Source of the DNA: an uncultured Flavobacteriaceae bacterium
GTDB lineage: Bacteria; Bacteroidota; Bacteroidia; Flavobacteriales; Flavobacteriaceae
Direction of reading: 5' to 3'
Assembly: GCA_947494565.1 (NCBI GenBank)
Contig: CANLVG010000012.1
Location: forward strand, 1-64,000
Length of the DNA: 64,000 nt
Part shown: positions 44,113 through 53,100 of the stretch, piece after piece
Position numbering within the stretch: position 1 is the first letter of the stretch
Layout of the letters: every line of letters begins with the position of its first letter
The notes under the pieces: generated by a model
The model's database searches: none
Told to the model about the DNA's origin: nothing
Seen by the model: the letters and a program-made list of their open reading frames with translations, nothing else
Made by a program: the position numbers and the translations under genes

Positions 44113-44140
44113 AAAAAAGACGGCTCATTTGCCGTCTTTT
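44113..44140 (-). terminator. Terminator between oxidase subunit IV and the assembly genes
   Basis: Stem AAAAGACGGC/GCCGTCTTTT (44115-44124 with 44131-44140) around a 6-nt loop, with T residues following on the minus strand. It lies 19 bp after the subunit IV stop and splits the cluster into subunit and assembly halves. Confidence 0.88.
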
Positions 44141-44158
44141 CATATTGTTAATTCCGTG

Positions 44159-44542
44159 TTAGAAATTCCATGTTACAAAGCCATCCTTGTATACGTTGTA
44201 TACGTAATCGGCTTCGAATAACAGTATGAAAACCAAATAGGCCACCAAGAAAATAGGCGTCCAAACGATGGCTCTTCTCAAAGCGGATTTCTCATCGCGC
44301 AAGTGCATGAAATCCCATGCAATGTAATAGGCCTTGACCAAAGTCAAAATGATAAAAATCCAATTCAGGAGTTTCATCCCTAAAAAACTACTTTTCAATA
44401 AGATTTCCGGTTTGATAATACCTAATACCACCTCTACGGCTGTAACTACCGTCAAAAAGATGAGTACACCCCATATTTTTTGGGTATTGGACTTGAACTT
44501 CAAAAGTCCTCTGAAAATTTCCAATTTATGTTCGTGTGCCAT
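44159..44542 (-). CDS. Cytochrome c oxidase subunit IV-type protein
   Basis: A 127-aa membrane protein with three helices (about 24-42, 55-75 and 92-112). An N-terminal HEHKLEIFRGL segment precedes them, and the WDFMHLRDEK loop typical of the prokaryotic COX4 (CtaF/CyoD-like) family lies between the second and third helices. This subunit stabilises the oxidase and is not catalytic. It comes after the two subunit III-type genes and ends in a terminator. Confidence 0.9.
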   Translation of the reverse strand: MAHEHKLEIFRGLLKFKSNTQKIWGVLIFLTVVTAVEVVLGIIKPEILLKSSFLGMKLLNWIFIILTLVKAYYIAWDFMHLRDEKSALRRAIVWTPIFLVAYLVFILLFEADYVYNVYKDGFVTWNF

Positions 44543-44609
44543 TTATACAATCGCTTTAATAAACTTCAATTTATTTTAATTCCACCCTTTTCAGGGAGTG
44601 TTAGCCGCT

Positions 44610-45584
44610 TTATACCAGATAGAAAAAGGTGAATACGAATACCCAGACCAAATCTACAAAGTGCCAGTACAGCCCCACTTTCTCTACCATCTCATAATGC
44701 CCTCTACGCTCATACGTGCCCAAAATGACATTAAAGAAAATGATGATATTGATAACAACTCCTGAAAATACGTGAAAACCATGGAAACCGGTGATAAAGA
44801 AAAAGAAGTCGGCAAAAAGACGGCTACCGTATTCATTTCGTATCAAGTTCGCCCCTTCGACCACACTTGCGGCATCGCCAAGTTTGTCGAGCGACTCCGA
44901 TCGGGAAAGTACGGTCTTTTCCCCCTCTTCATTTATTTGCTCCGTACGTATTACGATATTGGAGTTCGCTTTCACCCCTTCGATTACCTCGTTTAGAGAA
45001 AATGATGGTAATGCGGTTTCATTATAATACCAAACCCCATTCTTTTTTTCATGGTCTAACCGCTCACTGGGCAAGGTTTTGGCGAAATCAGCTATCGCAG
45101 CACGCTCACCAGTATCGGCATTCACAAATTGAAGTACTCGACCTCCTTTGGTTTCCAGTGCTCCGAAATCACCTTTGATAAAGGTTGCCCATTCCCAGGC
45201 TTGTGAACCTACAAAAATCGCACCTCCGATGATGGTCAAGAACATATACCAAATCACGGCGTTCTTTTTCATGCGATGACCAGCATCAACAGCAAGTACC
45301 ATGGTTACGGACGACATAATCAAAATAAAGGTCATAAAAGCCACATAAATCATGGGATAATTGCCATGAAAAAAGGGAACGTGGGTAAAGACCTCATCCG
45401 CAATCGGCCAAGTCTCGATAAACTTGAATCTTGAAAAACCATAGGAAGCCAAAAAACCGGAGAAGGTCAGCGCATCGGAAACGAGGAAAAACCACATCAT
45501 CAATTTGCCATAACTAGCATTTAACGGTCTATTGCCGCCGCCCCAAACGTTTTCTTCCGAACCTGTTGTTACCGTAGAATCCAT
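44610..45584 (-). CDS. Cytochrome c oxidase subunit III with a large hydrophilic insertion
   Basis: A 324-aa heme-copper oxidase subunit III. Early helices (WFFLVSDALTFSGFLASY, YVAFMTFILIMSSVTM, YMFLTIIGGAIFVGSQAWEW) and late helices (FFFFITGFHGFHVFSG, GLYWHFVDLVWVFVF) match the family. Between them, at about residues 140-255, is a soluble stretch of roughly 110 residues absent from canonical subunit III of about 200-260 aa. The nearby subunit III-like gene at 45678-46259 lacks it. The insert is rich in Glu, Asp, Arg and Asn and should face one side of the membrane. The proton-pathway-associated WHFVDLVW helix is intact. Confidence 0.9.
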   Translation of the reverse strand: MDSTVTTGSEENVWGGGNRPLNASYGKLMMWFFLVSDALTFSGFLASYGFSRFKFIETWPIADEVFTHVPFFHGNYPMIYVAFMTFILIMSSVTMVLAVDAGHRMKKNAVIWYMFLTIIGGAIFVGSQAWEWATFIKGDFGALETKGGRVLQFVNADTGERAAIADFAKTLPSERLDHEKKNGVWYYNETALPSFSLNEVIEGVKANSNIVIRTEQINEEGEKTVLSRSESLDKLGDAASVVEGANLIRNEYGSRLFADFFFFITGFHGFHVFSGVVINIIIFFNVILGTYERRGHYEMVEKVGLYWHFVDLVWVFVFTFFYLV

Positions 45585-45677
45585 ATAGTTTTAAAGTATG
45601 ATTAGAATTTGTGCAAATTTACATTTTTTTTGGCTTTACAAAAGCCGAATCCCTATCAAAACCGATTTTGATCCGTT

Positions 45678-46259
45678 TTATTTTACAAAGGCCATAAACA
45701 AGATCAGGTACACCCATAAAAGGTCTAAAAAATGCCAGAAGGTGGCGCCTAAGGAAATCCCCAAGAATTCTTTTGAGGAATACTTGCCCTTTACCTGATT
45801 GTACAATACTACCCCTAATGAAATCAGGCCCGCGACGACATGCACGATATGTACGGCGGCGATCAAGAATACATATGACATTTTAATACTACTTGTAGGT
45901 CCTGTAAAATAGTACCCGTTGCCCAACATCTCCTGAAAACCAAAGAATTGCAAAATGATAAAAAGAATTCCGAGGCCCAATGTGACCAACAACCAGGTAG
46001 TCGCTTTCTTCGATTCATCGTTCTGGGAAGCTTTTTTGGCCAAAATATAGGTGAGACTACTTAAAAGTATGATACCGGTGCTTATGAAGAACGATTGGGG
46101 CAGTTGCAGTCCTTCGATCCAGTCTTCCCGGGAACTGCTGACAATGTACGCGCTGGTCCAGCCTGCAAACCCCATAATCAAGCTCACTATTCCGAACCAG
46201 AGCATCATTTTTTTGGCTCTGTCGTTCTTTTCCTTTTCGTTCAATTGGGTGATATCCAT
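45678..46259 (-). CDS. Cytochrome c oxidase subunit III-type protein, short form
   Basis: A 193-aa five-helix protein of the heme-copper oxidase subunit III family: helices at about 20-40, 57-73, 87-106, 126-148 and 168-192, ending FWHFLDLLWVYLILFMAFV. Conserved His residues are in AAVHIVHVVAGL and FWHFLD. It begins directly after the heme O synthase stop (TAA then ATG), so the two are translated together. Two subunit III-type proteins side by side, one long and one short, are a known arrangement in Bacteroidota as far as I recall. Confidence 0.9.
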   Translation of the reverse strand: MDITQLNEKEKNDRAKKMMLWFGIVSLIMGFAGWTSAYIVSSSREDWIEGLQLPQSFFISTGIILLSSLTYILAKKASQNDESKKATTWLLVTLGLGILFIILQFFGFQEMLGNGYYFTGPTSSIKMSYVFLIAAVHIVHVVAGLISLGVVLYNQVKGKYSSKEFLGISLGATFWHFLDLLWVYLILFMAFVK

Positions 46260-47162
46260 TTATGAAATAAATTTATCAACTACATAAACAATCTGCATCA
46301 AGGTGATGTAACTCACACTTGCCAGCATTAATTTTCGTGCGGAGGCATTATCGCGCTTCTCATATAATCGGAAGGCAAAAATAAGCATGACCATACCCAT
46401 CAAGAAAATGAGCACCGCGGCCGGAATCGATAGAAACAAACGTCCGGTAATACCAAAAGCAGGAATTACGGAAATCACGATCATCCATATCGTGTACATG
46501 ATGATCTGTAACGCCGTTCCCCTATCCTTTTTTCCGGTAGGTAGCATTTTGAATCCTCCTTTTTTATAATCCTCATCCAACATCCAACCCAATGCCCAGA
46601 AGTGGGGAAACTGCCAAAAAAATTGAATCATGAACAAGGTGCCCGGTTCGATGCCAAAATCATTTGTTGCGGCGACCCACCCCAACATAAAGGGAATCGC
46701 GCCCGGAAAGGCCCCGACAAAAACTGCCAAGGGCGTTTTTGTTTTCAAAGGCGTATACACACTGGTATACAAGAAAATCGAAATGGCCCCGAACATAGCA
46801 GTCTGGGCATTTAGGTAATACAATGAAACCACCCCTAATAGCGTCATGAGAATGGCAATGGACATTGCCTTGTTGACCGACATTCGTCCAGCAGGAATCG
46901 GTCGGTTCCTCGTACGGTTCATCAGGGCGTCCAAGTCCTTTTCAATAACCTGATTGTATGCATTTGAAGCCCCTACCATACAGTAGCCCCCAAAAGCCAA
47001 AAGCACCAAAGAAAGGAGGTCGGGTTGTACCGGCGCCAATAGATATCCCGCTACCGAAGAAAATACAACACTTATCGCCAGCCTAGCTTTGGTAATTTCC
47101 TTAAAATCGGTGAACGCCAAGGACAGTGATGTATTTTTGGCCGAACTGACAGCAGTTTTCAT
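46260..47162 (-). CDS. ctaB: Heme O synthase (protoheme IX farnesyltransferase)
   Basis: CtaB/CyoE attaches a farnesyl chain to heme B to give heme O, precursor of heme A for aa3-type oxidases. The 300-aa protein has about nine helices and the prenyl-diphosphate/Mg site N70-x3-E74-x-D76-x-D78, followed by M-x-R-T-x2-R-P. A YKTKTPLAVFVGAFPGA-like second region also occurs (KTPLAVFVGAFPGAIP). It is the first gene of the oxidase cluster; the upstream 212 bp to the divergent MBL gene should carry its promoter. Family very secure. Confidence 0.95.
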   Translation of the reverse strand: MKTAVSSAKNTSLSLAFTDFKEITKARLAISVVFSSVAGYLLAPVQPDLLSLVLLAFGGYCMVGASNAYNQVIEKDLDALMNRTRNRPIPAGRMSVNKAMSIAILMTLLGVVSLYYLNAQTAMFGAISIFLYTSVYTPLKTKTPLAVFVGAFPGAIPFMLGWVAATNDFGIEPGTLFMIQFFWQFPHFWALGWMLDEDYKKGGFKMLPTGKKDRGTALQIIMYTIWMIVISVIPAFGITGRLFLSIPAAVLIFLMGMVMLIFAFRLYEKRDNASARKLMLASVSYITLMQIVYVVDKFIS

Positions 47163-47342
47163 CTAGGGATCTTTACTTATTTCTCGGAAGTCCAACCAAT
47201 TTTCACTTCATTAATGGAAGCCATCGATTGCCACTCCGGTTAGCACATTCAATCGGCAAAACCCAGTCTTGCCCCCATGCCAACGGTTTGCAAAGATAAA
47301 CCGCGAACGCTACTTCTGCAACGAAATAGGCACTATTTATGC

Positions 47343-47350
47343 TATATTTG
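47343..47350 (+). promoter_or_regulatory. Candidate promoter core TATATTTG for the MBL-fold gene
   Basis: An exact TAnnTTTG match ends 24 nt before the ATG at 47375, a normal distance for a short leader. No TTTG lies at the standard -33 distance; the nearest (47287-47290) is too far away. Confidence 0.4.
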
Positions 47351-47374
47351 AAGGCATCAATAGAAACATAAATT

Positions 47375-48274
47375 ATGAAGAAGAAACTATTATTTTTTGC
47401 ACTATCCATAGGCCTTTTGACTACGTTTTCAGTTAGGTCCCAGGAAAAAGAAGTAACCATCTCGGTGGATACGCTTTCCCAAAATACGTATATGCTTACG
47501 GGTCAAGGGGGCAATATAGGTATCTACGTTGGTGAGACCCATGTTTTTATGATCGATGATCAATTTGAGCGATTAAGCGAAAAATTAAAGCAGGCCATAT
47601 CAGGATTGACCGATAAACCCATCGCTTTTTTATTCAACACCCATATGCACGGAGATCATTCAGGCGGAAATGCGCGATTCAATTCTGAAACGGTCACCCT
47701 AGTCGCTCAAGATAAGGTGCGAGAGCGGCTAAAACTGGGACTTATGAAAAAGGTCGAGGCGAATGAGATGAGTCAAGGAGATTACATCAACATGTTACCA
47801 GAGGTTACTTTTTCGGAAGATATCACCTTTTACGATGGTGATGAGACCATTATGGCCTTTCATGTTCACAATGCCCACACGGATGGCGATGCGATGGTAT
47901 ACTTCATGGAAAACAACGTGCTTCATATGGGAGATACTTATTTCAAAGGACGCTATCCCTATATTGATTTAAAAAGTGGAGGTAGTATTGACGGCTTCAT
48001 CAAAGCTCAAAAGAAAGCCCTTATGGTCATCAATGAGGAAACAAAAATCATTCCTGGTCACGGGCGTCCGTCCAACGCCGCCGAACTTCGGAACTCCATT
48101 GCGATGCTGGAAGACATTAGGGCAAAGATTCAGGCCCAAATAGATGCCGGCTCTTCATTGGAGGAAGTAAAGATGAACGCAACACTTACTGCGGACTACG
48201 ATTCAAAAAATGGTACTGGTTTTATCAACTCCGAACGCATTCGCGAGATTATATACACCAGTCTGAAAAAGTAG
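47375..48274 (+). CDS. Secreted MBL-fold metallo-hydrolase
   Basis: A 299-aa periplasmic or secreted protein: signal peptide 1-22, then a metallo-beta-lactamase fold with the metal motif THMHGDHSGG (His90, His92, Asp94, His95). Further ligands probably lie in VHNAHTDGD and VLHMGD, and in PGHGRP near 228-233. Residue order fits a two-zinc hydrolase. The family includes quinoprotein-relay and B3-like enzymes; without a search no substrate can be given, and antibiotic hydrolysis should not be assumed. It is a single gene, convergent with tonB across a shared terminator. Confidence 0.88.
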   Translation: MKKKLLFFALSIGLLTTFSVRSQEKEVTISVDTLSQNTYMLTGQGGNIGIYVGETHVFMIDDQFERLSEKLKQAISGLTDKPIAFLFNTHMHGDHSGGNARFNSETVTLVAQDKVRERLKLGLMKKVEANEMSQGDYINMLPEVTFSEDITFYDGDETIMAFHVHNAHTDGDAMVYFMENNVLHMGDTYFKGRYPYIDLKSGGSIDGFIKAQKKALMVINEETKIIPGHGRPSNAAELRNSIAMLEDIRAKIQAQIDAGSSLEEVKMNATLTADYDSKNGTGFINSERIREIIYTSLKK

Positions 48275-48289
48275 TTGGAAGGAAATAAA

Positions 48290-48311
48290 AAACCTGACCG
48301 AGGCCAGGTTT
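48290..48311. terminator. Bidirectional terminator between MBL and tonB
   Basis: Stem AAACCTG/CAGGTTT (48290-48296 with 48305-48311) lies in the 61-bp gap between two convergent genes, with an A run on the left. There are only three T residues on the right, so it is stronger for the minus-strand tonB transcript. Confidence 0.65.
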
Positions 48312-48335
48312 ATGTATTATTTTAAGAAGAAATTC

Positions 48336-49040
48336 TTACTGTAGCTTAAATGTAATTGGAATACTGAAAGGAACACGCACCGCTCTTCCTCTTTGTTTTC
48401 CTGGCGTCATTTTTGGAAGTTTTCCAATAATCCTTGCTGCCTCTTTCTCCAAGTTCTTATCCGGACCTCTCATTCGAACATTACCAATACTTCCATCTTT
48501 CTGGATAACGAACATGATGTTCACACGTCCTTGGACCCCCATTTCTTGAGCGATTTCAGGGTAACGGAAGTTCTTACTGATGTGCTTTTGCATCATTTTA
48601 TTGAAACAAGCTCTCTTATTGCTTTCTTTCTCACATCCTGGAAAAACCGGTACATTTTCGATAACCGCGAAAGGTACGTCAACGTCCTCTTCAACTTCGT
48701 CAACTTCCACATCTTCCACTTCCATGACTTCTTCCTCCTCGTTACTTTCGGTAGATTCGATAACCGTTTCCTCTATTTCCTCTTCATCTTCAACAACTTC
48801 GATCACTTCAGGTGCCGCCGGAGGTGGTGGAGGTGGAGGTGTTTTAATCTGTTCCGTCATTGGAACTTCTTCGTCCAACTCATCATCTACATTCATCGAG
48901 ATATCATACTCATTGCCTCCTTCATACGATTTCCATTCTAAAGCGACATAGGTCAAAATCAAAACGGTAAAAAGGCCTATCACGAAATACATCGCGCTAT
49001 TTCTACCAATATCTGCTTTCGGATTCTTTTTTAAGTCCAT
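48336..49040 (-). CDS. tonB: Energy transducer TonB
   Basis: A 234-aa TonB: N-terminal membrane anchor at about 16-36, the proline run (seven Pro) at about 68-74, and a long acidic linker of about 55 residues made mostly of Glu, Asp and Val. The C-terminal TonB domain at about 125-234 has FPGCEKESNKRACFNKM, FRYPEIAQEMGVQGRVNI and the end PFSIPITFKLQ. It carries proton-motive energy to outer-membrane receptors. ExbB/ExbD are not adjacent. The cysteine-containing FPGCE segment is typical of Bacteroidota TonB proteins. Confidence 0.94.
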   Translation of the reverse strand: MDLKKNPKADIGRNSAMYFVIGLFTVLILTYVALEWKSYEGGNEYDISMNVDDELDEEVPMTEQIKTPPPPPPPAAPEVIEVVEDEEEIEETVIESTESNEEEEVMEVEDVEVDEVEEDVDVPFAVIENVPVFPGCEKESNKRACFNKMMQKHISKNFRYPEIAQEMGVQGRVNIMFVIQKDGSIGNVRMRGPDKNLEKEAARIIGKLPKMTPGKQRGRAVRVPFSIPITFKLQ

Positions 49041-49093
49041 ATCAATACATTTAAGTGTTTGCTAATTTAATTAATATTTTAGTTAAAAAGCAA

Positions 49094-49495
49094 CTAAATT
49101 TTCCATTTTAGCGCTTGTCGGTTAGAAAATACATAGTTCAAGACCCCAGCACCACTAATTGCGCCTAGGCTATTGGCCAAAGCATCGAAAAAATCGCCCT
49201 CTCTATTTAGGGTAAATTCATGTTGAATAACCTCAATAATCACGCCAAAGACTACCATTGCGACCACCATAATCACAAAGGCTTTTTTCAATCGTACCGA
49301 CCCTCTTGTCAACTCTCTAATGAAAAATACGCCTAAAACGCAGGCAACGAAATAAAAGATAAAGTGGACCAGTTTATCTGCATGGGGAATGAAATCGGAC
49401 GATCCCTTAAAGCCCTTAAAAGAATAAAGGCTGGAAAAAGTGATGAACACCATCCAACCTATAAAAGCAACTGTAAAAAAAGGTTTTCTAAGCAC
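49094..49495 (-). CDS. VanZ-family membrane protein
   Basis: A 133-aa protein with four predicted helices and the VanZ-like pattern [13 protein letters not shown] near 37-49 and [25 protein letters not shown] near 87-111 (the conserved D-x2-D-x3-N step). VanZ proteins modify resistance to glycopeptides in some Gram-positives, but in Bacteroidota the function is unknown. Its ATG overlaps the end of gcvH by 8 bp, so the two genes are translationally linked. Confidence 0.9.
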   Translation of the reverse strand: MLRKPFFTVAFIGWMVFITFSSLYSFKGFKGSSDFIPHADKLVHFIFYFVACVLGVFFIRELTRGSVRLKKAFVIMVVAMVVFGVIIEVIQHEFTLNREGDFFDALANSLGAISGAGVLNYVFSNRQALKWKI

Positions 49496-49868
49496 CGATC
49501 AACGCCTTGTAGTCTTCGTCGCTCATCAAATCATCAACTTGAGAAGCGTCTGAAATCCTGATTTTTATCATCCAGCCCTCTCCATAGGGATCTGAATTCA
49601 CCTTTTCAGGTTCGTCTTCCAATGCCTCATTAAATTCGATAATCTCACCACTTAGGGGAAGAAACAGGTCTGAAACGGTTTTTACGGCTTCTACGGTTCC
49701 GAAAACCTCTTCTTGACCTAGGGTCTCATCAAGTGTTTCTACCTCTACATATACTATATCACCTAACTCGCCCTGAGCAAAGTCCGTAATACCGACAGTA
49801 GCTACATCTCCTTCGATGCTTACCCACTCATGGTCTTTAGTGTACTTTAATTCTGATGGAATGTTCAT
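49488..49868 (-). CDS. gcvH: Glycine cleavage system H protein
   Basis: GcvH carries the lipoyl group that shuttles the methylamine intermediate between the P, T and L proteins. The 126-aa protein has [10 protein letters not shown] at 8-17, [12 protein letters not shown], and the lipoylated Lys63 in VEAVKTVSD. The frame is open to 49946, but ATG 49868 starts next to the conserved domain. GcvP/T/L genes are not nearby. It lies downstream of sprA, separated by the repeat patch, and overlaps the VanZ gene by 8 bp. Confidence 0.96.
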   Translation of the reverse strand: MNIPSELKYTKDHEWVSIEGDVATVGITDFAQGELGDIVYVEVETLDETLGQEEVFGTVEAVKTVSDLFLPLSGEIIEFNEALEDEPEKVNSDPYGEGWMIKIRISDASQVDDLMSDEDYKALIGA

Positions 49869-49918
49869 TTGTCTTGTTTTAAATAGCGAAACAAATGTAG
49901 CGGATTCCGAGGCAATTA

Positions 49919-50004
49919 CAAATTCGAAAATCAAATACAAATTCAAGGGTCAAACTCAAGTTCAAAAATCAAACTCAAGTTCAAGTTCAAAGGTCAAATT
50001 CAAG
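49919..50004. repeat. Degenerate CAA-headed hexa/heptamer repeat tract
   Basis: About thirteen units of 6-7 nt, each starting CAA (CAAATT, CAAACT, CAAGTT, CAAGGGT, CAAAAAT), follow head to tail. The phrase CAAACTCAAGTTCAA occurs twice within it. A 21-nt piece of this tract recurs with one mismatch at 58055-58075, upstream of ruvA. Confidence 0.85.
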
Positions 50005-50053
50005 CTTGGTTCGTGGTTTCGATTTTTTGATGGTTTGCTATTAGCCCCTTGAA

Positions 50054-50074
50054 TTTGGGATTTGAGATTTGGAG
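50054..50074. repeat. Short heptamer tract TTTGRGA
   Basis: Three consecutive 7-nt units, TTTGGGA, TTTGAGA and TTTGGAG, lie between the CAA tract and the GCTCTTG array, keeping the same 7-nt period. Confidence 0.7.
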
Positions 50075-50083
50075 TTTTCGTCC

Positions 50084-50132
50084 GCTCTTGGCTCTTGGCT
50101 CTTGGCCCTTGGCTCTTGGCTCTTGGCTCTTG
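50084..50132. repeat. Heptanucleotide tandem repeat (GCTCTTG)7
   Basis: Seven consecutive 7-bp units; six are exact GCTCTTG and the fourth (50105-50111) is GCCCTTG. It has the same period as the array at 1-84 but a different unit. It lies about 45 bp past the sprA stop on the sprA strand. Confidence 0.95.
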
Positions 50133-50176
50133 GCTTTAAGAAAGTTCTTTATTTCTTGACACCGCAGCTAGCCGTA

Positions 50177-53100
50177 TCAGTTTCCGAAGTTGTAGCGTAA
50201 GGTGAAGCCCGTATTGATGGTGGTCTGTGGAAAGGCCGTAGAAACGGCAAATTGTGAAAAGGAATGGTCATAGAAGAACAAGGCATTCAGGTTCTTACTG
50301 AGCGCATAATCCGCGGTGAACTTGATCGATAATAGGTTTTGACCTGAAGTGATTTGGTTATTGTCGATATCGAGGTTTCTAATGATGGTAATATTATCTC
50401 TAAGGGTCACATCGGCCTTAAGGTTCAAATCTCCCTTGAGACGCGTTTTACTACCTCCGATATTGGTCACGAATTTGACATCCTTGATGCGATAACCTAG
50501 TCCTACCGTATATTCCTTCCCATTTTGCTCGGTCATAAGATTGTTATCAAAACTAAGCGAAAGCATACGATCTGTTCGCACCTCGGCCAATACGCTCAAC
50601 GCGTTTTTCATTTCGAAATCCAGTCGGATCAACGGATTGAATTGATCTGTAAGTACGACATTGTTCAAAATCAAATCAGGAAGAATATCCCCATCGGACA
50701 CATCCCTATCTTGAGCACTCACTGATAAATCAATGGGAAGAAATGCGCCATTCTCCTTTTCCAAATTGGTCTGGAACGAATTGATACTGTAGGCCGCACG
50801 GTATCCATGGCTTACGGAAAACCGTTTGAATTTCTTTTTGAACCATTTATTTTTCATCAGTCCAGTATACTTGATATTCCAATTGGGAATCGGAATGTCA
50901 CGGAACGCATCTAAATTGACCCGATTTGCGTCTTGGCCGGTATACGCAGCGAAAAAGGCGGGAAGTAGCACATCGGGCTGGGTTTTACTGTAACGTTCGG
51001 GAAAATTTTCGGCGTCAACACCTCCTGATCTGTTCCCGCGGTCAGCTTCGATACGGTTAGCGATCGTAATTCTGTTCTCTTTGAATTTTTCAAAGTTCTC
51101 GGAGGTAAATTCGTCACTTTTTCCAAAAGCGGTACCGATCATCATTGTTGAAATACTGAAGTTACCCAGGTTATTGCCCAATAGCGCATTGTAGCTCAAC
51201 TCTCCTTGGGGATCATCGACAACTTCAAAGGTTTCCTGATAATTTGAAGCAAACTGACGATCTGCGACCAAATCAATGGTCAAGTCCGGTAAGGGTTGTG
51301 CTGTTGCGGTAATATTCAATTGCTTGTTGGTATTTTGCAAATACTGGGAATTAAAACCATCAAATTGGGTCAACCATCCTCTTCTTGCGGCTTCAAAACG
51401 AACATCGGCCTGACTCCCGAACACAAAACCGATACTCGGCCTAGTAGTTCCCACGAAACCTAAGGATTCCGTATACCCGGGCAATACCTTTCCGTTCGAT
51501 TCATTGTAATTGATGTTCAAGCGCTTGACCATGGTCAACACATCTACAGCAGTATTAAAAAGTTTGCTGGTTTTACGCGGCCCCTTTTTCTCTTTTTCAT
51601 CGGTGTTTCCTGCTTTATCCCTACGTATCGGTGCAGCATTGGCCTGGGTCTTTCCATCGCGTTTTTTGAGTCCTATGAGATCATAGAACTTCTGCATCGA
51701 TAGCGAGGCCGTAATATTATGGGTATTGGCGTTTTGAACTGTATTTATGGCTTCTCCAGCTACCTCTATCAAAGCATCCCCACCCCTCTGCCAGTCGAAA
51801 TTGCTGGTATAGGAATATTGTGCGTTGATGAAGTCAAGGGCCGGTATTTTACTAAATGGAATCTCGTAATTGAGCTCTAATTGTTGGGCATGGCGGTTGG
51901 GTTCGCCAAGGTCCCAAAAACCATCCCAAAGCCCAAGTTCTTCCCGGAATCCTGAATTCGGGTCGCCCTCTTCATTAAAATAATTTCGTACGATCGCATT
52001 ATTACTACCGGTCAGGTTCAATCGCAATGATTTGGTCAAACTGTAATTGATTGCATATTGCCAGTTGAATAGATAATTACGCTGTTGTAGGGTCGGTAAA
52101 TCAAGTGCTTCAAACCCCTCTTGACTGACATCCCTAAAGCGTTGTTGGTTGAACTGTCGATCGATATTCGAATTGAGGGAAATCGTCGTAGGCAAAAGGT
52201 TCAGGTTCAGCTCTTTCAACCACTGCCAGTACTTTCCGGTAAAAAGGGAATCCTTTTTGGCAAAGGGAGCCACCTCCAAAGGCTGAAACGCATGATTGTA
52301 CACAAACCCCGTATTTACACTCTGATCCCGCAGGGCAGCTACTTCAAAATCGCGATGTTCGGTTTCGTTATAGGAATAGTTGAACGTAAAGTTCTCAACA
52401 TCATAGAAATTGGCTTTTGCCTCTTCACCACGATCTTTGCGCACACCGATCAGGTTAATACTTGTTCTTTTCGTATAATCTTCGGCCTGTTCTTGAATCT
52501 GCTCCTTAGTGGGCGTGGTATCTCCATCAGCGACCGTTTCCGGCGCTGCATCAATGCGGTCCTGTAGTTTCAAATCATCATACACCGGGTCAAATTCCGG
52601 AGTAATGATCTGTTCCGAAATACCGTAGTTAAAGGGTACTTGTAAGCCCCATTTTTTTGGTAATAACTGCCCGACATTGATATTGGTAACTACATCGTAA
52701 GCAACAGCATCTTCTCGAGCTCGCTCATTAGGCATTTGATCGATGGCCCCAAACCCGGAAGTACTGGTACTACCTGTTGCGGTTACATTGGCAAAATCGG
52801 CCATATTTGCGTCGATTGCACCTACCGCGGCCCAGCCCCCGTTATTATCAAGACCGGCTAATCGCAATTCATTGAACCATACTTCACCCCTTGCAGGAAG
52901 GTTATCGGTATTCTTGACACCGACCATCATGCTACGGATACTTCCCAAAGATGGATTTCCTTGTATCCCTACCCGAATTTGACCCAACTGACGTGGGGCG
53001 AATTCCGCCACGGGAACGACCTCGCCATCGACAATGTCAAAAAAGCGTAGTTCATTCAGGGGATCTGTTCCGATATTGGCCAGACGTTCGGATTTCACCT

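Larger units (their letters stand above)
49869..50176. other. 308-bp repeat-rich intergenic region between sprA and gcvH
   Basis: Apart from a short stretch next to gcvH, most of this gap is simple-sequence DNA made of three successive degenerate tracts (49919-50004, 50054-50074 and 50084-50132). No open frame, terminator hairpin or RNA gene was seen. Because sprA and gcvH are on the same strand, any read-through transcript would carry these repeats. Confidence 0.8.

Noticed and set aside
47375-48274. MBL-fold gene considered as an antibiotic-resistance beta-lactamase
   Set aside because: The HxHxDH motif is common to the whole fold and nothing here shows beta-lactam substrate residues; left as a general metallo-hydrolase.
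48393-48941. 182-codon frame antisense to tonB
   Set aside because: It mirrors the Glu/Asp-rich linker of TonB (runs of GAA/GAG give TTC/CTC), so the open frame comes from codon bias, not a gene.
49094-49495. VanZ gene considered as a glycopeptide-resistance determinant
   Set aside because: No other van genes are present, and VanZ-like proteins are common in Bacteroidota without such a role.
49919-50132. Repeat tracts considered as a CRISPR array
   Set aside because: Units are 6-7 nt with no spacers, and no cas genes are nearby.
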